DNA of 64,000 nucleotides from Prostheceraeus crozeri (GCA_907163375.1 CAJQUW010016176.1:62001-126000), one strand, 5' to 3'; counted from the first letter of the stretch, positions 1 to 12,813 are shown. Numbers and translations are program-made. Notes: generated from the sequence alone by a model not told the origin.

Positions 1-41
1 TTTGCAGTTTCTGTTGACACGCTGAAGCTGGACGGCACTAA
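1..41 (-). CDS. Possible partial exon running off the window
   Basis: On the minus strand a frame opens directly after a GCAGAG acceptor-like sequence (42-47) and stays open to the window edge, about 13 codons. It is in phase with the candidate exon at 184-363 if the second AG of that site is used; the first AG gives an immediate stop. This is an inference from splice signals and frame only, and no protein family is recognised. Confidence 0.2.
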
Positions 42-183
42 CTCTGCGTCAATAATTAAATACAAAAGAACAAAAGGTAGCGAGAAAAGCAAAAGGAATT
101 GCCACTGTCTTCAAAGTCAATACATAATTGTCAGAATAATTGTTTCATCGCATTAGCGCTGTCAATCAATACAGAATTCTTAC

Positions 184-363
184 CAGAATACAGAAGTTTG
201 CCATTGATGTAAAATGTTGTCTGTCAGAAGAGAGGAACTCTTCAGCACCTTTTGAACAATCCTTAGCCCTTCTTTCTTCTTTTCGCATGAGATAAGAGTC
301 ATCTTTGTTTACATATAGGGATCCAAAAACAAGTTTGAAGTCATCTTTTTGACGCAACACTTT
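184..363 (-). CDS. Candidate internal coding exon, unknown protein
   Basis: Minus-strand open segment of exactly 180 nt (60 codons). It is bounded by an acceptor (TTTAATCAG, just above 363) and a good donor (CTG|GTAAGA, intron starting at 183). The exon is phase 0 at both ends and hydrophilic, with a Lys/Glu/Arg-rich middle (MRKEERRAKDCSK). The frame needs both splice sites, because no convincing start codon exists; the upstream codon is GTG. The polypyrimidine tract is weak. No transposase motif is visible, so it may belong to a host gene, but it could also be a chance ORF in AT-rich DNA. It is the only stretch in the window that looks like a non-transposon exon. Confidence 0.35.
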
Positions 364-1311
364 CTGATTAAACTAAATTTCATTTCTTCCTCAGTGATCT
401 CTGAAGTCGATTTTTAGTGGCCTTGCCTATCGCCATTTATGGAACCAATGCGTGTGTGAGAAACAATTGATTCGTTTTTAAACCTCTTATCAGTAGTCTT
501 GCACAGGTAGCGCAGTTAGTTCAAGTCCTCTTGCAATCTACTATCATTGATGGCTATCTCAGACTCAGGTATACCATGTCAATTTCACTGAGAATTTGTT
601 AACTTCCATGTGTTAATAAAAATCTAATTTCAAGCGCATCAAAGCGAGCCAATGCTCGAATTTTAGAACGAGGAATTAAGTTTTTCAATGTCATCTAGTG
701 AAATCGACGGGGAACCCGATCTTGCTCGACGCCCTATGATGATATAATTCAGACCAAAATAGTCTACATCAATGAATACCGATAAGCGTCAAGTTGCTAT
801 ACCAACAAGAACGAAAAAATGTATGTACAAATAAAATTTTGCGGGAATTCCTATCCGATTGCCTGATAACAACAACTGATTGATGAGAACAACTAAAATT
901 ACCAGCTGATGCACCAGACAGCAAGCAGAACAAAACAGATGCAGATTGATTTACATAAGAGCGATGACGATTTTCGACACACGACTAAATTTAGACACAG
1001 TAGAATGTGAAGGACACTGGGTAAATCACAGAATTAGACAGGTCGTCTCTTCTTCTGTTTGACTAGAAAGGAAGCATTAGAACATGTAGCGTTAATGAAA
1101 TGGTAAAATCTGCTGACATAATACCATAGCAATCGATCGAACAATGACCAACTACAGTCCGTTTCATAAAAAGTGGATCATCCTAAAATTTGACTAAATA
1201 AAACATAAGTATGATACAGAAAGCATTTTTCATGTTATTTCATGTCCCTAATATATTTAAATGTCCTTATATAATCTGATAAGCTATGATACAGTAACGG
1301 TTCTTAAGAAG
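364..1311. other. No gene recognised
   Basis: AT-rich sequence with no ORF or repeat pair that I can classify. The part from about 1154 to 1311 lies just beyond the Tc1 C-terminus and probably contains that element's 3' untranslated end, but no matching inverted repeat was found on the other side. Confidence 0.4.
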
Positions 1312-1988
1312 CTAATATTTTGTGGCCCTACCCTTATTGTCAATGACATTACCAATTCGTCTAGGCATTGATTCGATGATATCGTTGATTTTTGACTGAT
1401 CTAACTTTCTCCACTCTCTTTTTAACAGTGACGTAAGTTGTGATACGCCATCTGTAGGTAGCAGTGAACGACGAACGTTACGTTTTAGAATACTCCATGT
1501 ATTTTCTATGGGATTCAGATCAGGAGAACGAGCTGGCCAAGATAATGTCCTAAGCCCTAATTGAGACTTGCATAAGTTGACTCTACTACTCCTGTGACAC
1601 GTAGCATTATCATCCATAAATAACTTCTTTTTGTATGCGGATCTGATAATTCGATCTGAGAGGGCCTCTTACAGCTCTTGAAATTCGACTCAATAAGTCT
1701 TCTACGAATAGTGGACTTAGAAATAGACGAGACTAGTGCAGCCATCTCAGTTAACGAGAGACTTGGATCAACTTTAACAAATCTCAAAATTAGGCGGTCT
1801 CTACGTTTGGATGTTTTGCGTGGACGGCCAGAGCCCTTTTTACGACAGAGTCGAAAATCATCATTATGCCATCGATGCACATTTGTGTAAGGGACATTTA
1901 GTCGCTTGCTTGTAGCTCGCAAAGAAAACACTAGTTCTACCAAGGCTGACACTTTGCCTTTTGTGAATGCGATCTCGTTATTGTTCAT
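1312..1988 (-). pseudogene. Internally deleted Tc1-type transposase
   Basis: The minus-strand N-terminal part (1988 down to about 1630) has the tandem helix-turn-helix DNA-binding region of Tc1 transposases, including a GRP(R)K-type AT-hook motif (GSGRPRKTSKR). The C-terminal part (1617-1312) has the second catalytic Asp in MDDNATCHRS and the catalytic Glu in SPDLNPIENTW, 34 residues apart (DD34E). The two parts abut in different frames, and the middle of the catalytic domain, including the first catalytic Asp, is absent. Family members are about 340 aa; this copy retains about 220. It would cut and join DNA at TA if intact, but here it cannot be active. Flanking inverted repeats could not be identified, so the element ends are unknown. 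Confidence 0.88.
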
Positions 1989-4900
1989 TTGTGCTTTGTA
2001 TTGTTTTCAACCGGTAAGAGATAGATTTCTAGCTGAAAGCAATCAGGAGTGCTGCCAACACCACCGCAACGAAGTCAGGAAGCTATGGAACATGAAGTCC
2101 AGTTAACCACATGTAGCAGCTACATTATCGTTGATGAATAATGGTGCTATACTGGCTCTGATTGACCGATTTTCTTTATTCTTGTTTTGCTTGATAGCTT
2201 TTGGCTTGTAGAACAACATATTACATAACAAAGGAAACAAATGTAATTTTATAAGAGTGAGGTATGATTTTGTGTAACATTGCTAAATGAAGATCAAATT
2301 ATCTACTACTTTTTTATGTATAACAGGAAAACAACTCAATATTCATGCTTGAAATTTCCAACAATGATAGTAGTAAGCACAACTGACATATCTTCCAAAT
2401 TTCAGAGAAATTCGTTCAAGTTTGGCGGAGTTAGACAAAGTTGAAGTTAAGGTGATGTTTAAGGGTGATCCATTTTTTATGAAACAATCTAGTTCAGCAT
2501 TGAACTCGTCAAATTGTGCCATTTCAGAGACTGTTATCAACCGGATCACACAGCAAAGAGACACAGTCGATGTCAAGTTCTACAAAGAAGTTTGTGAACT
2601 TTTTTTCGTGCGCCTGCTCACATTTTAAAAATGATGGGAGGGCCCAACATTATCGAGAAAACTTGTGCGCAATGATCTGAATTCTTCGAATCTGAAGGAA
2701 TCGTGGCGGTCGGAGCATTTTAAAGGAATTCACAGTAATCCGCAAGCGACACACGACTATTTTTCCTATCTGTGTAAGGCATCAAAAATTTCTTTTTACT
2801 TCGGATTCGGAGTCCTATCAAACCACGGAGTCGCACTCCGCATCCCTGATACAAGCAGAAGAAGTAGTCCATGATAAAAATGCGACACAGGCAAACATAT
2901 GCGAACAGAATTATATCGACATAAAAATTGCACTATTTCACTCATCAAAACACTTTGAAGTTTTCCATTCATTTTAAAATGCAACAAAAACAAAAATAAG
3001 AAGCTATTTTTGACCATGCTTCTGCTATGCATATGCTATTAAATTGTTCGATCTTAACCTACTGATCGTTTTGCTTCATTTGTGATACTACAAATCTTAC
3101 AATGCAAAATACAACACAAGTCAAAGAACTAAAAATGTTTGTGAACTGGCAAGAATTAACAAGCAACAGAAGTAACAACTCCTTACACACTAGTTCGAAG
3201 TAATAATTAGTAAAGTTACACATGGATAAACACAGAACAAACAACGATTCAAACTTTAAATGGAAAATATGTCAAACAGCGAAAGATCAAAGAACAAGGA
3301 AATCTACGTTGGCTGTTCTGTGTATCAAACGCTCACGGAAAATTTGATTAACGGCTATAAGGTTCGGAGTTCCCAATTTTCTTTTATAGATCTCAGTCAA
3401 CACTTTCTTCAATAACTTTTTGAATATAACGAACTATATCTGTTTCATATTTCACCCTTCGATAATGTCAACACATTCATTCATGTTATTACTGACATTA
3501 ATTCAAGGACATAACAAACTCAGATGCTAACACGAAATGATTTGCTCAAAATGCATCTCTTGATAAAGCTGCAGAATGAAAAGTTCTAATTCTTGTATTT
3601 ATTATTCATACATCAAGACGAGTTCTACGATGAGACTTAACACATAATGAAGGATCGAACAAGTGCTTCTTAGAGTAATATTGCGCAATTCATTAATTTT
3701 GCGAACCAGAGTTTCGATGCCGATCTAATCTCCATACAGATCGTGGTCTATGTTGAGACAAGAATCTTTTATCGAAGTAGTGGTCAAAGTGACTTACCTA
3801 ACCCTATTTTCGCCGATTGATTTTGCGCTTTGAAAACCCGGGGCAACCTCTGATTTTGATGATCTCATTGCTCAATCGCTGCCAAAATCACCACAACATT
3901 CATATGCTGCATGCCCCTCTCAACGGTGGCATCAGGTTTGACGAATTGAGTGAATATGTACTGGAAATTGATGGTAGATGACTCTGACAGACGACTCTTT
4001 GATCATTTGTCATATAAGAGCATCTTAAGGCAATGTTGGGAGTGTGTCTGATTTAGGATAAATACGGAGTGCTGAAAACAACTCAAATACAGATTTTTGA
4101 AAATGAATGTAAATTACGCACAGTCTGCTAGCATCATAGAATTGGCAGTATCCAGCATAGCAAGTCAGTGTCATAGAGCGTGCAGAATTGCAGCAACTGC
4201 TCATCCAAATGAATAATGTCACTAAAAATATTGCAAGGCATGATAATTTGCACATTCTTTGGAGAATTCAAAGAAAATTAAAATCCTAGCTTTAGTTTTT
4301 GAGCAGCGCTAGCAAATGTGTGGAGGGGTCGGAGCCCGCATTGCGTAAGATAAGGTTAAGGTACGATCGAAGTCGAGGACTTTAGGTCCTATGACTCGAG
4401 GTGGACTCATCCTGTATCAAAATGTTGAAGCTTGAAGTGTCGGTCCCATCATTAAATAAGATAAATTATGGGAATTCCGAAATGAACAACTATATTCAAG
4501 AAATTCCATTTGTAATCAAAAGATGCCTAAACTGATTATTGAAATCTTCATATAATACAGCTGGAAGCAACGGGCGCGAGATTTTTTAGCCGGGCGACCG
4601 GTTGCATCTTTGATAAGAAATGCATATGCAAGTGCTTGCATACGCAGAAAATAAAATTATTTGTCTTTTAGTATTCCCACACCAAGTTGTTTATTACATG
4701 ATATTCATCAGTTATCCAAGCGATGCAAGTTTTTTCGCAATGAAAATTCAGATAAAAATTGACATGCACCGCTTCGGAAAACTTGCTTAAAAGCTAAAAC
4801 GATCGATTTTAAAACTATGTTGTTAAGCCCATTTTTAAAACTTGACAAAGCAGTATGTGCTCAAGGTGCAGTTTGGCATCGTTGACAAAGCCGTCATTCA

Positions 4901-5690
4901 GTTGATATTATAAACCTCATTTTGTTTAGAAAAATGCAATATGAGGTAATTGTGTCTTTCGTCAATGCGCATGGGATCATCAGAACTATTTCAAGAAAGT
5001 TCAATTAGTAATTATCAAATCTATCTAAACAGCAGCAAAGGATGAGCAACGTTGGATCGGGCTGGATCTGGATTCTGGGAAGCCAAGCAAGACCTGTACG
5101 TCCGCTGATATCAAGGAAAATGTTCATTGACGTCTTCTGCAACTTGACATTCTTTATATTGCATTGATTCGCAAATCAAGCATATTTCTTCGGTTTGCAA
5201 TCATGTCTTTGATAACGAATACTTTATCTTTAAACATTAGATGTTCAGGAAATGAGCTTACCTGATATACACACGCACAAAATCATCTATCTAAACGAAT
5301 CTCTTGATGGATTTATAGACCAGCGCGTTCTATACAAAACAAGTAATGAAAAACGATTTCTGTGAGGTGTTACTTAACTTTTGAAGAATTTGAGCGACAT
5401 CATGGTAATTTTCTTCGCCAGCACAAGTCACAATTTTGGCTTGAAAAGCAAGCACATGCTTGCGTAATTGATATTATGAAATGTACATAATATAATAGAA
5501 CGAAATAGAATAGAAATGCATATGTTTCACGATACTGAGAATCACAAATAGCAGAAAGTCACAGAATATACATGTAATCATAAGAAGTTAAATTAAAAAT
5601 CGTCTTTGGATACGTACATAATGTGCATCAAGGCTGACACTGAACAGCTGTACAATTGCTTCACACCTTTAAATGTAATATAAGTTGTAT
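1989..5690. other. Long interval without recognisable genes
   Basis: About 3.7 kb of AT-rich DNA. Short ORFs occur on both strands (for example around 2343-2874 and 4025-4255), but none has family motifs, paired splice sites or biased composition. No long inverted or direct repeat was seen. Confidence 0.45.
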
Positions 5691-5764
5691 CCAGAGAATG
5701 ACAACTCTTAAGTCAATAAAAGATGCCAACATCCTTGATTCCCCGACCGCACTCGCCTGACCCA

Positions 5765-5819
5765 GAAATCGAACAGAAGTCCGCGGTGGGGACGAGCTTG
5801 CACCTTCTTCACTAGGCCA
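5765..5819 (-). repeat. tRNA-like promoter fragment, possible SINE remnant
   Basis: Read on the minus strand, TGGCCTAGTG (box A-like, 5810-5819) is followed about 45 bases later by TGTTCGATTTC (box B-like, 5765-5775). This is the internal RNA polymerase III promoter layout of tRNA-derived SINEs. No cloverleaf or poly-A tail was found, and the sequence runs straight into a copy of a dispersed repeat. The match is short and may be coincidental. Confidence 0.28.
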
Positions 5820-5857
5820 CACTTACGATACAAAGGAATGCGAGTGAAGACAGTAGT

Positions 5858-5957
5858 CATCTGGACCGCAGGAACTTGACCTCCACAAAAAACTGAATCT
5901 TTTGATATAAAAACTTTCATTGTATACTATTTTGAGTCGACAACTCTACCTACTATA
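5858..5957 (-). repeat. Terminal fragment of GGTAGAGTG repeat (copy C)
   Basis: About 100 bp that match, as the reverse complement, the left end of the repeats at 14782 and 20332. They share the terminal GGTAGAGT, a following GTCGACTC, a T-rich block (TTTTTATAT) and GTTCC(C/T)G(C/T)GGTCCA. The rest of the family's roughly 0.8-kb body is missing. A mariner element begins almost immediately after its outer end. Confidence 0.65.
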
Positions 5958-5963
5958 TATGAT

Positions 5964-7306
5964 GCCTGTTCGAATGAAACCCGTTCGCTATACTGTATTT
6001 GTAGAATAGTAAGCAGACAAAGTAAAAGCACGGTCAGTTAGTAACAACTGTGTATTATTAGCATAAAAACAGAAGCAACAATAAAAAAAAGTCTCCGTTG
6101 ACTTTCCGGCACTTGTCCCATTGCTTGGGTAGGCGTTGAATTCCGTCGGCAAAGAAGGACTTCGGCTGTCCTTTGAACCAATCCCTAACACCTCTCATCA
6201 CGTCTTCGTCTGATCGGAATCGTTGTCCCTTGAGAAACTTCTTCAGGGGACCAAAAATGTGAAAATCACAAGGCGACAAGGTCAGGACTGTATGCAGGGT
6301 GTTCCAAAACTTCCCAACGCTTCCTTGTCAATGCGTCAGATGTCGCCTTCGAAACGTGTGGTCTTGCGTTGTTGTGAAGAAGAATGACAGCTGAAGACAA
6401 CATACCGGGTCGCTTGCTCTTTATCGCTTGGTGAAGCTTGTCCAAAGTCTGGGTATACCGCTGAGAATTGATTGTTTCGTTGTGTTCAAGAAACTCGAGG
6501 AGCAGTGGGCCCTGAATATCGAAGAACACCGTGAGCATCACCTTCCCTGCAGATTGTTGCACTCCGAACTTCTTCGGCTAGGGTGAACTTGGATGCTTCC
6601 ACTGCATACTGCTCTGCTTCCCTTCCGGCTCGAAATGATGACACCACGTCTCGTCTCCAGCCAAAATGCGATGCAAGAACTGCTCATTCTCGGTATTTAA
6701 GCGAGTCAGGTGTTCCAAACTGAGTGTTCTCCGTCTTTCCTTGTGGTCTTCAGTAAGCATTCGAGGCACCCATTGAGAGCAAACTTTGTGATACTGCAAC
6801 TTTTCCTTCACGATGGTATGCATTGAGCCAATTGAGACACTGAAGTCATCTGCCAGATCTCGAATGCTTCGTCGACGATCGGCTCTGACTGCGGTATCGA
6901 TGGTCCCAGTCAGATTTTCAGTCACCACTCTGTGCGCCTGTCCAGGACGTGGCAAATCAGATGTTTCAGTTCGCCCCTCTCGAAACTTCCTTGACCACTA
7001 TGTCACTGTGGTCTTTGAAACAGCTCGATCTCTGTATACTGATGCCATTCTGCGATGGATCTCTGCTGGCATGCATCCTCCTGCGGTCAGGAATTGAATG
7101 ACCGCTCTCTGGTCTTCTTTGGACGGATTTTCTACCATGAACGACATTTCACTCGTCATTAACTGTGAACAACAGATACACTTGATGAACAAACACATTG
7201 TCACGCTGTTATAAAGCACTGAATAGTACTCCACAGGTCTGCTTTGATTAATTGGTCATGCATGAACCCGCTAAGATAAGTCGAACGGGTTTCATTTGAA
7301 CACGCC
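5964..7306 (-). mobile_element. Mariner (DD34D) element
   Basis: Roughly 1.34 kb, the usual mariner length, bounded by inverted repeats of about 24-25 bp. The left end is GCCTGTTCGAATGAAACCCG at 5964; the right end, read inward from 7306, is GGCGTGTTCAAATGAAACCC. They have only a few mismatches and both continue with GTTCG. The TA target duplication is not clear, so the outermost base is uncertain by a few positions. The single transposase gene lies on the minus strand and is broken. Confidence 0.9.
6058..7159 (-). pseudogene. Mariner transposase, frameshifted, catalytic Asp to Asn
   Basis: SETMAR-like mariner transposase starting at the ATG at 7159 (MTSEMSFMVENP). The order is an N-terminal HTH (AVIQFLTAGGCMPAEIHRRM), a second HTH (RRSIRDLADDFSVSIGSMHT), the first catalytic Asp in AGDETWCHHFEPE, the second motif reading LLHNNARPH where the family has LLHDNARPH, and the third Asp in SPCDFHIFGPL. 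Spacing from second to third position is 34 (DD34D). At least three frameshifts break it, near 6956-6998, 6562-6578 and 6266-6279. The Asp-to-Asn change alone should abolish metal-ion catalysis, so the copy is dead twice over. Identity of the family is certain; function is lost. Confidence 0.93.
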
Positions 7307-8866
7307 TCGTGCTTACTCTATGTTTGTACCGGTATATGATTCCGGTGCATGTTTGACTTTAACATCTAAGTGACTTTGTAATCATCGCGATTGTCATTTT
7401 CAGTGCTTTTAGCATTTTCGCTCAATCTGTGTTCTATTGTTAATTGCTTGCCTCTTCATTTCTTATACGCATGTACAATAACGGAGTCTTACTTCATGTT
7501 CCAAATGGCATTTCAGTACGTTGTACACAGTATGTTAAATTTTTCCAATAACTAGTTGCGCAATGCTATCATCTAGTACATGTTCTAGATTCTATGTTGC
7601 TTAAATTACTTTCCTCGACTCAGAGTGTAGAACAAGTGTATTTCCAACTCCATGAACCCTTGCTAAACTAAATTACATTATCCGACCCTGACATTGCCCT
7701 TGCGGAGAGATTTTTGACCATGCAATAATATGTACTTAACTTTTGAGTTCTCCTGTTAACATCACATGCTCAATTGACTTGAATCTTATTATCGCGCAAA
7801 ATTGCATCCTACCAGCCGCACATCTTTTGCATGGCAATTTGATCTATTGTTTATCTAATTTCATTGTTGTTAATGCTTTGATTCGCAAATAAACACAATA
7901 TCATTTCAGACTTTGATCAGACAAATTTTTGTTCTACGTTATCTTTTCCAATGGCAAAGCCCTTCTACGACAGCGCTAGAGTGAATGCCAGCATGGAATA
8001 CCTAGCACCAGTGGCATAGTTCAAAATGATCTATCGATTCGCTTTAAAATACTGAGATACGTGTATAGAGTGAAAGTATCTTATTTCAAATCACTGTTTC
8101 CTGTCTTCCTAATTTATGGTCTCTCATCCTATCAGTTGCTGATGATTCTTTGACATCTTTATGTCTTATGTGGAGCATTCAGTGGAAAGATCTGCAAGTT
8201 TCGCAGGGCTTCATGTCTCGTTTTCGACGTCAATGATCTGTTCGACTGTCATTCATCAGAGTCAAATTAGCGGCGCGGAGAAACAGACTTCAATGGTAAT
8301 GGGAGTTTCTATGTTTGTTAGTAAAATTTAACAGAGCTTATTACTCCATCATAGAAAGAGGTGGTCAGCTCCGGTAGTAACGAACTGTACCCAGCGGCGA
8401 ATCAACTGACCGAAATTCGACAACTTAATATCTGGCCTCGTCCGCCACGAACAAAGCTTCTTTTCAAAATTAAAAATATGTAAATATATAAAATATAATA
8501 ATAATATATAAAAATATAAAAATAAGTAGCTTGCTGATGCACAAACATGGTAATTCCTAGAACTATCCGATATGCTAATAAGCTCAGTGACATAAACTTC
8601 TTCGTCGAGAAGTTTTCAAACTGAAAGCGTATGTTACCGGAACGAATAGACTGATATGCTGTCATATTTTTCATTCACCTTGGCATGTTGGATGCTACTT
8701 TCCCGTCATCATTCAACAATCGTGTGTGTGATGGTTGTTTTGGCAATACGTTGTTATCTACTTAAATAATTTCAAAGAATGCGGCCGGTTTCTTTGCCCA
8801 ATGCTGCTTTACGCAAAATGAGTGAGGTTACGACATAATTTAAAAAACACGCAGGCAATTAAAAAA
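7307..8866. other. No gene recognised
   Basis: AT-rich interval of about 1.5 kb. It includes a very A/T-rich low-complexity tract near 8475-8525. No coding or repeat structure recognised. Confidence 0.4.
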
Positions 8867-8868
8867 TA

Positions 8869-10277
8869 CAGGGTGAGTCAGAAAAAACGAAATCTGATCA
8901 TAAGGCGAAATAGTTATACTGTATTTCATTTAACTAAAAATTAATATCCATTTAAATATTTATTGAAACTGTCTCAAAACATAAGCTGAAAATGTCTCAA
9001 AAGCACGCTAAAGAACTGACTCAAATTGAGCACCTTCCTGTTCAATACAAACACTGCATCGGCGAACAAACGAATCGTAAACTTTTGGCATGTGTCGCGA
9101 CTGAATACTTTAATCTCCTCACGAATATAGGCGGCCAACTCCGTCGTATTATTTGGACGTCGCGCATAAACTGAGTCTCTTAAAGTGCCCCACAAGAAAA
9201 AATCGCAGGTACTGAGGTCCGGTGACCGTGGAGGCCATTCGATGGGTCCTCGTCGACCGATCCATCTGTTAGGTAGATTACTGTCGAGAATAGCGCGGGC
9301 AGCAGAACTGTAGTGTGGAGGCGCTCCATCTTGTTGATAAAATCAGTGTCTGTTTTCAGGCCGTTGAAAAAAAGGGATGACATGATCCTTTAGAATACCA
9401 CAGTAGCGTTCACCGTTCATTGTTGTGCAGCTGATGTCGAAGCTCAACACTCCTGTGATGTCCATCATGGCCCACACTGTCACTGATCTTCGATCTTGAG
9501 GCTTTTCAATGAAGACGTGAGGATTGTTTGCACTCCAGTAGTGAATGTTGTGCTTGTTGACGGATCCGTTAACATGAAAAACTGCTTCGTCCGAGAAAAC
9601 GATAAGCAGATGAAAGTTCCGTTGGCGTTCAAGTCGTGAAGTTATCCACTGACAGAACTCAAGGCGTCTATCGTGGTCATCGTCAGACAGCTCTTGTACA
9701 TGTGTCGCTTTGAACGGATGATATCCTTTTCGGTGTAGGCATCGAACAACACTTCGTTGAGATACACCAACTTAGCGACTTAGGCGGCGTGTTGAGATGT
9801 TTGGATCACTTTCCACAAGCGGTTTTATCGAAGTGAAAATATCGTCTCCGCTTGCAGATATTGGGTGACCGCTACCTTCCTCACGATGGTTAATGTCACC
9901 GTATACCAGGAATCTCTTCACCCAGCGATGAACCGTTGAAGGGACTGGTGCTTCTTCCTCAAATTCTTCGCGAAACTTGCGCCTCGCCTCGCCTCAGCAA
10001 CGTTTTCGAATGCGACTGCCCAAGCGACAAGTTTTGCTTTCCTTTCCATACCTTGAATGAAGTTCAAATGACTTAGACCAGATTTCTTGGATGGATCAAC
10101 TATCGACTTCATGATTTGAATTTCAACTACGAATAATAAAAATACTGCCCAAGCGATATAGAACGCGATATAGAACGCAACCATAGATATAGAGCATCAA
10201 TAGACGAAGAAAATCAATGGCAATTGAAGACTATTTTTCGACATAATTCAGATATCGTTTTTTTTTTACTCACCCTG
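8869..10277 (-). mobile_element. DD41D mariner-like element 1
   Basis: Starts CAGGGTGAGTCAGAAAAAAC at 8869 and ends with the inverse (ACTCACCCTG) at 10277. The terminal inverted repeats are about 30 bp and rich in A/T after the first ten bases. A TA lies directly outside each end (8867-8868 and 10278-10279), as expected for insertion into TA. Total length is 1409 bp. It contains one degenerate transposase gene on the minus strand. Ends and length are seen directly; assignment to the DD41D group comes from the spacing in the transposase. Confidence 0.92.
9008..10049 (-). pseudogene. DD41D transposase 1, degenerate
   Basis: Reading from ATG at 10049 (MERKAKLVAW), the HTH region includes VHRWVKRFLVYGDINHREGS. 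The catalytic part shows FSDEAVFHVNGSVNKHN (first Asp), QQDGAPPHYSS (second Asp) and SPDLSTCDFFLWGTL (third Asp). Exactly 41 residues separate the second and third Asp. The family C-terminus, here EGAQFESVL, ends at the stop 9008-9010 but only after a frame change. Several frameshifts and internal stops are spread over the gene, so it is old. All three catalytic Asp codons survive. The length from start to stop, about 347 codons, is normal for the group. Confidence 0.9.
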
Positions 10278-10279
10278 TA

Positions 10280-12439
10280 GATCCCTACGATGTCAAGCTT
10301 ATGAAGTAATTTTTCTGAAGTTCAATTCTTTGCAGACTTCATAAATTTTCTATGCCCGAATCTTTGACGTTTTCTTGTCTTTGAAATCCTCCTCGTGTTA
10401 TAAAGTGACGCTTCATGAAGAAAAAGCGTTCTATATCAAAAAAGTCAGTATTATAGTATATTCTGACACTAGATGAAGTTTTTCTTTCACATCTCTGTTA
10501 AAATATAAAAAAGTCGAACCAGAAAAATACACGTGTCACATTGAAACAATCAACGAATGCAGTGATGTTTTCAGTGTTGATGATGTGACATTGTAAATTA
10601 CAACAGCAAATATCAATTATCTAATGAAAAGGCTTCCTACACTTCGTGCGTTATGGATCACTTACTTGGATAGAAAATATCAAGAGGCGCATCTCCGTTG
10701 TACGATTCAAGAAGCTCCAAAGCTAGTCTGTACACAACGCTCTTTCCTCGCGAAGCAGATCTCACTGAGTCAATCAACGTTAATGTGTACTCTTGCGAAC
10801 TCGCGTAAACATTGCAAAGAGAACAGGGACTGATCAATTTTGATGATTAATTTACAAGACAATGATGACTTATCCCAAAAGACATGTCATCTTCGTACCG
10901 TTTTCCAGCTGAAAGACACAGCTGGAGGAAGTCTAAAATATCTCACAGCCATTGTCAATGCTATCATTTGACAATATCCGGTGTCTGGGAACTATCAGCT
11001 GGTGTCTAATACAACTTTGCTTGTTGATTATTCTTCAATCTGCTACTTGTGTGCCGAGCACACGAGAATTCAATCTGGATGACAAGCTTCCTACAACGAT
11101 GAGCATGTACTTTAAAAGAACTGAAGGATATTGGTCAACTGGCGCCTTGTATTGGCCGTTAGATCAATTACTTATCTATCAACATTGAAGTAAGGGTCTC
11201 ATTTTCACACGTTGCTGTTAGAACAGATGTTTCATGAGAGAAGCCATTCGACAGAACCTATTAAAAGCTCAACGATTAAATTCATGACAATGTGGGAAAT
11301 GCCATGCAGCAAGTTGTACTTGAGCAGATGATTGATCACTTTATTGAAAAATATAATCTATGTATAACTAAAAAACTGTCCTTGAAGATCTTGAGTCGCA
11401 TATTCACATAACCACGAGCATCGATGTCTAATAATATAAAGCAAATATTTCCTGAAAATTTTGTGTATGATTTCTTTTTACTTACCATCCACATACCTGT
11501 TTCTCTTGTCACGTAACTCATGACATAAATGAAGTAAAGCTGCTACAGCGAATTCAGAGATGCAGAGCCGGACCCACTGAAACAGAACCCTGCAGATTTA
11601 GGTTGTTTAATCTTCTAAGTTTGTTGGAGATGCAATGAACGGGAATTTTCACTAGGGCTGCGAGAACTCATTGAATGGGCGGAGAATCTCATGCATGTGT
11701 TTAAAAGTAAAGAGTCATCGCTTTCGCTTTTCTTTGTCATGAATATCTTCAGAATGTTCAAATTGTCGCGATTCCATCAAATCTTAAGAAATCCCATCCA
11801 CATTTCAGACTCTTTTTGCCTTCATCAGAATGTGATTGACTTCTGTCAGTATGACAACTTGACCCTAAGATCCTAAGAACATCTCCGCGACAACTTTACC
11901 TGATGGAGATGCGACCTATCAGGCAGGATGATGATTGTAACAGTCCTCGAAGCCTTGCTCGCCAATTCAATGCACGGAGAGGCTGCGAGTTTTCTTTTGA
12001 AATATCTTTTTCATCATGTATTAAATTTACCCGTGAATATGATAGGATATTACCTGAAGACATATCATGCCGATAATTATGGCAGTAGGCTTAGCACGTT
12101 TCAGTTGATAAAGGAAGACATTTGAAAGTTTCATTTTTGCCAAAACTGCAATCTGCATCCCATTGGATTGACATGTGCTTCTCTTTGATCCTGTCTGACA
12201 AGAAGAGAACTAACTAGACCTCGGCAGACGCACAGACGTAGTAGGCATAGGGTGCACATCATTGTGTGAAGTCTCATTTTCGGCCTCGTTCCCTGCAGAA
12301 ACTCGTTCTGGCGGCCGGACTGTTGCTGTTAGGTTAATGCTCTCTTGTCAGTCAATAAACTTCTGGTCTTCGAAGCGGACGTTCTTGATGATCCTGGCGT
12401 CGCGGCTAACAACGTCTCGTGACGTCGATTTGTGGTTTC
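10280..12439. other. No gene recognised
   Basis: AT-rich interval with short ORFs only (for example 10624-10833 and 10952-11188 on the plus strand). The second has a hydrophobic stretch (CLIQLCLLIILQSATC) that could imitate a signal peptide, but there is nothing else to support a gene. Confidence 0.35.
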
Positions 12440-12813
12440 TATGACTAGAATCTGAAGGGCGGAAGTTAAAAAAGAAGTATGCCCTTGATGAGACAGCTGT
12501 TGAGCACAACCAGGCGATGAAGGATATCATTCGCCTCAACCATGTTGACACTAAGTTGACTGTCCACTTGGTGAGTGTGTTTAATAAGGATAATCAAAAG
12601 ACGTGGAAGACTTTGGTGGATGCTGTAAAAGAGAAGCATCAACAATTGTCAAGGCCCGCTAATATTCATGAAGTCTTCAAATCCGTCCGTCTAAATGTTA
12701 CTTGTGATTCCTTCCAAGTGACGCGTGAGTTGAGAAAGCTGGCGACAGGTCGATGGAGACAGTGTTGTTCAGCACTTCAAACTATTGATGCAGCAGTGTG
12801 TGACCGACTCTGA
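12440..12813 (+). CDS. Unidentified ORF, helix-rich
   Basis: An open frame of about 120 codons ends at 12813; the first ATG is 12517 (MKDIIRLNHVDTKLTVHLVS). The protein is polar with heptad-like Leu/Val/Ile spacing and no cysteine knuckle or protease motif. It could be a fragment of a retrotransposon capsid-type region or a chance ORF. I do not recognise the family, and no splice or polyadenylation context supports it. Confidence 0.22.

Noticed and set aside
12440..12813. Copia/gypsy gag gene
   Set aside because: No zinc knuckle, protease, integrase, LTR or primer-binding site nearby; composition alone is not enough.
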